32,318 nt of DNA from Podochytrium sp. JEL0797 (Eukaryota; Chytridiomycota; Chytridiomycetes; Chytridiales; Chytriomycetaceae). Every line of letters begins with the position of its first letter. The first letter of the stretch is position 1. Position numbers and translations under genes: made by a program. A model generated the notes under the pieces. The model was not told the origin of the DNA and did not search any database. It worked only from the letters and a program-made list of their open reading frames with translations. Positions 29,262 to 32,318 of the stretch are shown here, one piece after another. The stretch covers positions 1-32,318 of the forward strand of contig JADGJG010000195.1 of the NCBI GenBank assembly GCA_027596195.1. Reading direction: 5' to 3'.

Positions 29262-31989
29262 TTAAATCTCCTCTCCATAAACGAGATACAAGTTGATAAA
29301 CACAGCAACGACTGTTTCGAGAGAAAGAAGAAAAAAATCAGCATCCACCCACCCAAAGAAAAAAAAACAAAAAACCAACTCACTCAGCACAATGCTCAAA
29401 TACGTGGGTCCCCATAAGTCATCGAAGGGCTTGTTTCCGCGCTTGAAAATCATGTCGGCACGCCATTTTTGAAGGTACAGAGCGTGTCCCATAAACAGGA
29501 ACCCGACCACGTTGAACATGAGTCCAGCAATTTGGCCCACCTTGTCTCCAAAGTTGATGAGCCCGAGTCCCATGCCGCACAACGTGATGACGTCTGTTTG
29601 TTGAAAGAAAATAATAAGAAAACTAGAATCCCGAACAAAATCAAGAAAAAAGAAACTCACAATGCAACCACGACAAAAACGTCCTCTCATTCGCCAAATA
29701 CACCTTGGGCTCAATCCTTACAGGAATCACAATCCTCTTGGTCACATCCACAGCCTGGAACCCAACCACATCCGGCGTCCCCAACGGCACCCTCTCCGCA
29801 GGCCCCCCCGTCGCCTCACTCGGTCTCCGCGTCACCAGCCCACTCTGCTCTTCCACAGCCGACACCCTCCTCGATCCAGCTCCCACCATCATATCCGACG
29901 GCTGAATCCGCGCCTTCCCCGTGTGCTCCTTGTTCAACAGCGGCAACCACTCGGGGAACATATTCACCTTATCCTCCAACAAGTCACACGTCCCGTGAAT
30001 GTACTTGCTAAACATGGGCACCTCCACAATCAACGCATCCTTCACAAGCTTCTTGACCCACGCAGGTTCACTCGCCCCCTCCGCAGTTTGAACCTTGACC
30101 TCCAACACAGCATACGGGAAACTCGACACATCGTCCTTGGGCAGGTAATCAAACGGCCACGTGGCCCCACAATCGGGACGACGCCAGTTATCCCCGGATC
30201 TCTCAACACCTCCGAAATTGTCTTCACGAATGAACGTGAGTTCCGTGTCGAGAGAGATGCGTACGCGGAGGTCACCCGGGATTTGGAACGCAGTGCGGTT
30301 GTAAAAGGTGCGCAGGATGGGTTTGAGTTTCTGCGTGCGGATCGTGGTTTGAATATCCGTCGCGAGACGCGCGAGGTCTTCGAGCCGCGATTTGGAGGGA
30401 ACAGCAGTGCGAGAGGTAGTAGCCACAAGCGACGGGGAAGTAAGCGACGCAGCAAACATGGGCGACTTGGCAAACGAGGCAGCCGAGAAGGAAGGCGAAA
30501 AGGCCGGGGAAGTAACACTCTCCAACACCACCTTCTCGTTCATTTTTTGAATCGTCTTGTCCATTTGGTGTTTGCCAGACAACCAAGCGTTCACAAATTT
30601 CTCCTTGACGGCGAACCGCGATTTTTCCGTTTGCTCATTGTCGAGGTTGCGCGGCTCCTTGGGGGTTGTTCCGGCGGTGGATTCGTCGTCTTCGTCGTCG
30701 TTGTCCTCGTCGCTCGATTCGTGGCCCGAACGGTTCTTGTTGATTTTGAGCACCTTGCGTTCAACGAAAATGTCGGAAGCGTCGTTGTCGCCGTACCATC
30801 TCATGCGAACGAGCTGGTGTAACGATCGTCAAAAAATGGGAAAGAGTCAGAAAGCCCCACCAAAGGAACAACACGTGAACGCAAAAACACCAACCTGAGA
30901 ACCTTGCTTTCTCTCCATTCTCTCGTTATACAACTCCAATCCGTCATTGTCAAAGTAAACGGTCGAGATGGCCGGGTTCGGGATATCCTCAACCACACCT
31001 TGCAAAAAGAAGAAGCAAAAAATCAGCACAAAGCACAAGACACAAAACAAGCACCAACGAAAAAAATGCACTCACCCTTCTTGTTCTTCACAATCAAAAT
31101 CGGAATCTTTTTCAAAATCTCATTGCGCACATCATCCACCTTATCATAATGCACCCAATACTTCTTGGTCCGTCTCACAAACTTGTCCGGAATCGCACTC
31201 GACAAATCCACCCCAGACCCACTCTTCCCGCCCGTCCGCACGTTTTGAAAAATCCTCGAAAGCCGCACCACCAAATGATCCACCGTCTCCTCATAGAAAG
31301 GCCGTTCCCGCATCTTCAGCAAAAACATAGGCTTCAACTGAAACTGCGTGTACCGATCATGCTTCTTCAGAATCTTCATGAACCCGCTGTAATTCAAACG
31401 CGTGTATTTGCTCAAATCGCCGACATCTTGGAGAAGGGATGAGACCTCGACACGGAGCTGCGCGAGTTGCGTTTCTTCGGGGGATGCGCCGAGGACAGGT
31501 GTGGCCGTGAGTTCGTTGATGGTCGGGCACTGCTTTTGCAAAACGGAGAAGGCGCGTTCGGCTTTGGCAACGCGGCGAGAGAGTTCGTCGCCCTTCATTT
31601 TGCGGAACGAGGCAACCTAACACCATGTCGTACAAAAGAAAAAAAAAGAATCAACACCAGAAATGAGTCACACTCTTACTGCTCTCTCTCGTTACCTTCT
31701 CAAGCTCGCGCTCAAGGATCTCCACAAACGCAGCCTCATCCAACTCACTCAAGTGAGTCCCCGTGTTCTTGAGGAACCGCTTGCAGAGCTCGTAATTGCT
31801 GTTGGGTTTTTTTTGGTTGTATCAGAACCTCAACTGATTCGACAACGCCCTCGTTTCGCCAAACTCACATGTAGTAGTATTCCCATTCAGGCTGTGATGG
31901 GATGCGATAAGGAATGCGGTTAGTGCGAGAATACAAAGGGGGTGCAGGGTCACCTTGCGCTGTTCCAGCAATCGCACTCCAAACTTCAT
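29262..31989 (-). CDS. vacuolar transporter chaperone subunit, Vtc4-like polyphosphate polymerase
   Basis: Eight exons, 31989-31954, 31891-31869, 31798-31696, 31616-31076, 30998-30895, 30813-29661, 29593-29384 and 29311-29262, give 739 residues (yeast Vtc4 is 721). The VTC complex makes polyphosphate from ATP and moves it into the vacuole or acidocalcisomes. The N-terminal SPX domain (MKFGVRLLEQRKPEWEYYYI, KYTRLNYSGFMKILKKHD) senses inositol pyrophosphates. The catalytic tunnel domain has LVRMRWYGDND, SDIFVERK, FYNRTAFQIPGDLRVRISLD, REDNFGGVERS, WPFDYLP and VLEVKVQT (Glu and Lys at about 507-509). A DUF202 membrane module follows ERTFLSWLH, with three helices. Two low-complexity inserts lie inside the catalytic region: acidic at about 302-315 and Ser/Ala-rich at about 365-410. 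Length favours Vtc4 over Vtc2/3, but the subtype is inferred. The second exon is 23 nt. Confidence 0.9.
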
Positions 31990-32141
31990 TTTGTTTTTTT
32001 TGCAATTTTTTCTTGTCAAATTTCTTTGGCCCTTTCCGAAAACAGGCACGCTCGCGGGAAAGGCCACGCGCCTTCGAGACCCCCGCACGACCCAAAAAAA
32101 AACCCGCAACAAAAATAATAAATTCAATTCCCCATTCATAT

Positions 32142-32318
32142 TCATCGCGGAACGCGCAACCCAAGTCTCCCCAAAATATTCGACGCAGGCCCCGCATCCC
32201 CACCCTGCGCCTCCAGAGACTCCAACAAATTCTTGACCAAATTCGCATCCAAATCCAACGGCTCCTCTGGGGGGGGGGGCGGGTGGGGGCGGCGGGGGGG
32301 GGGGGGGGGGGGGGGGGG
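32142..32318 (-). CDS. ecdysoneless (ECD/SGT1) homolog, C-terminal end only
   Basis: The minus-strand frame entering from the right edge reads EEPLDLDANLVKNLLESLEA, then DAGPASNILGRLGLRVPR and a stop at 32144-32142. LVKNLLES and GPASN.LG match the C-terminal block of ECD proteins, which work in pre-mRNA splicing and p53/cell-cycle control in animals and complement gcr2 in yeast. Everything upstream is outside the window. The frame enters from a long C run (minus strand) that could be Pro-coding, an intron end (CCCCAG|AGGAG), or an assembly end artefact. The stop lies 152 bp upstream of the VTC gene start on the same strand. Confidence 0.6.
   Translation of the reverse strand, partial: PPPPPPPPRRPHPPPPPEEPLDLDANLVKNLLESLEAQGGDAGPASNILGRLGLRVPR
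32268..32318. repeat. G-rich tail ending in a pure G run at the window edge
   Basis: The last ~50 bases are almost only G, with a few C and T, ending in about 25 consecutive G. Such a tail may be a genuine low-complexity tract or a sequencing/assembly artefact where reads failed. Confidence 0.8.

Noticed and set aside
29662..30822. A 386-codon plus-strand frame opposite the VTC catalytic exon
   Set aside because: It is composed of Arg/His/Leu/Pro-rich sequence mirroring the coding bias of the well supported VTC exon and has no family features.

Overview
The window looks like nuclear DNA of a zoosporic (flagellated) fungus, most probably a chytrid. Genes are compact and intron-rich, with mostly 45-100 nt GT...AG introns. 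One gene encodes the intraflagellar transport protein IFT81, which non-flagellated fungi lack. It sits beside typical fungal genes: a WOPR (Gti1/Pac2) transcription factor, a septin, a VTC polyphosphate polymerase subunit and a secreted chitinase. All exon coordinates were worked out by hand from splice consensus, phase and family similarity; no transcript data were available. Long homopolymer C/G runs recur, and the window ends in a G run.

Layout. 1-938 (-): a pogo/Tigger-like DDE transposase ORF running off the left edge. 1346-4111 (+): IFT81 in 11 exons. 4523-5554 (+): a DGAT2-type acyltransferase. 5639-6203 (-) and 7635-8176 (-): two TMEM205-like membrane protein paralogs with the same intron position. 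Between them lie an imperfect inverted repeat and a decayed PHD-finger fragment. 8325-9981 (+): an F-box/LRR protein with a GC-AG first intron. 10162-10932 (+): an unidentified protein. 11370-12890 and 13210-15165: two diverged copies of a ~1.5-2 kb segment. The second leads into the WOPR gene, which ends at 16280; the first carries a deleted WOPR relic. 16987-18244 (-): a secreted GH19 chitinase with Cys-rich modules. 18997-20503 (-): the CAAX protease Ste24. 20701-21830 (-): BRX1, divergent from RPB10 (21862-22165, +) with only 31 bp between start codons. 22463-23476 (-): a truncated, frameshifted GPCR relic. 23844-24677 (-): a LIM-domain protein, divergent from a 578-residue unidentified Ser/Pro-rich protein (24814-26824, +). 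27055-28720 (-): a CDC3-like septin. 29262-31989 (-): a VTC4-like subunit. 32142-32318 (-): the C-terminus of an ecdysoneless (ECD) homolog.

The genes do not form one pathway. They are a mix of housekeeping functions (RNA polymerase subunit, ribosome assembly, prenyl-protein processing, septin, polyphosphate, lipid storage) and flagellar, signalling and regulatory genes. Gene spacing is tight (31-550 bp) except at 6.2-7.6 kb and 10.9-14.5 kb, where relics and duplications lie. The most unusual part is 11.37-16.28 kb: a duplicated WOPR locus whose two copies seem to have decayed in opposite halves, leaving the better copy without an obvious start codon.
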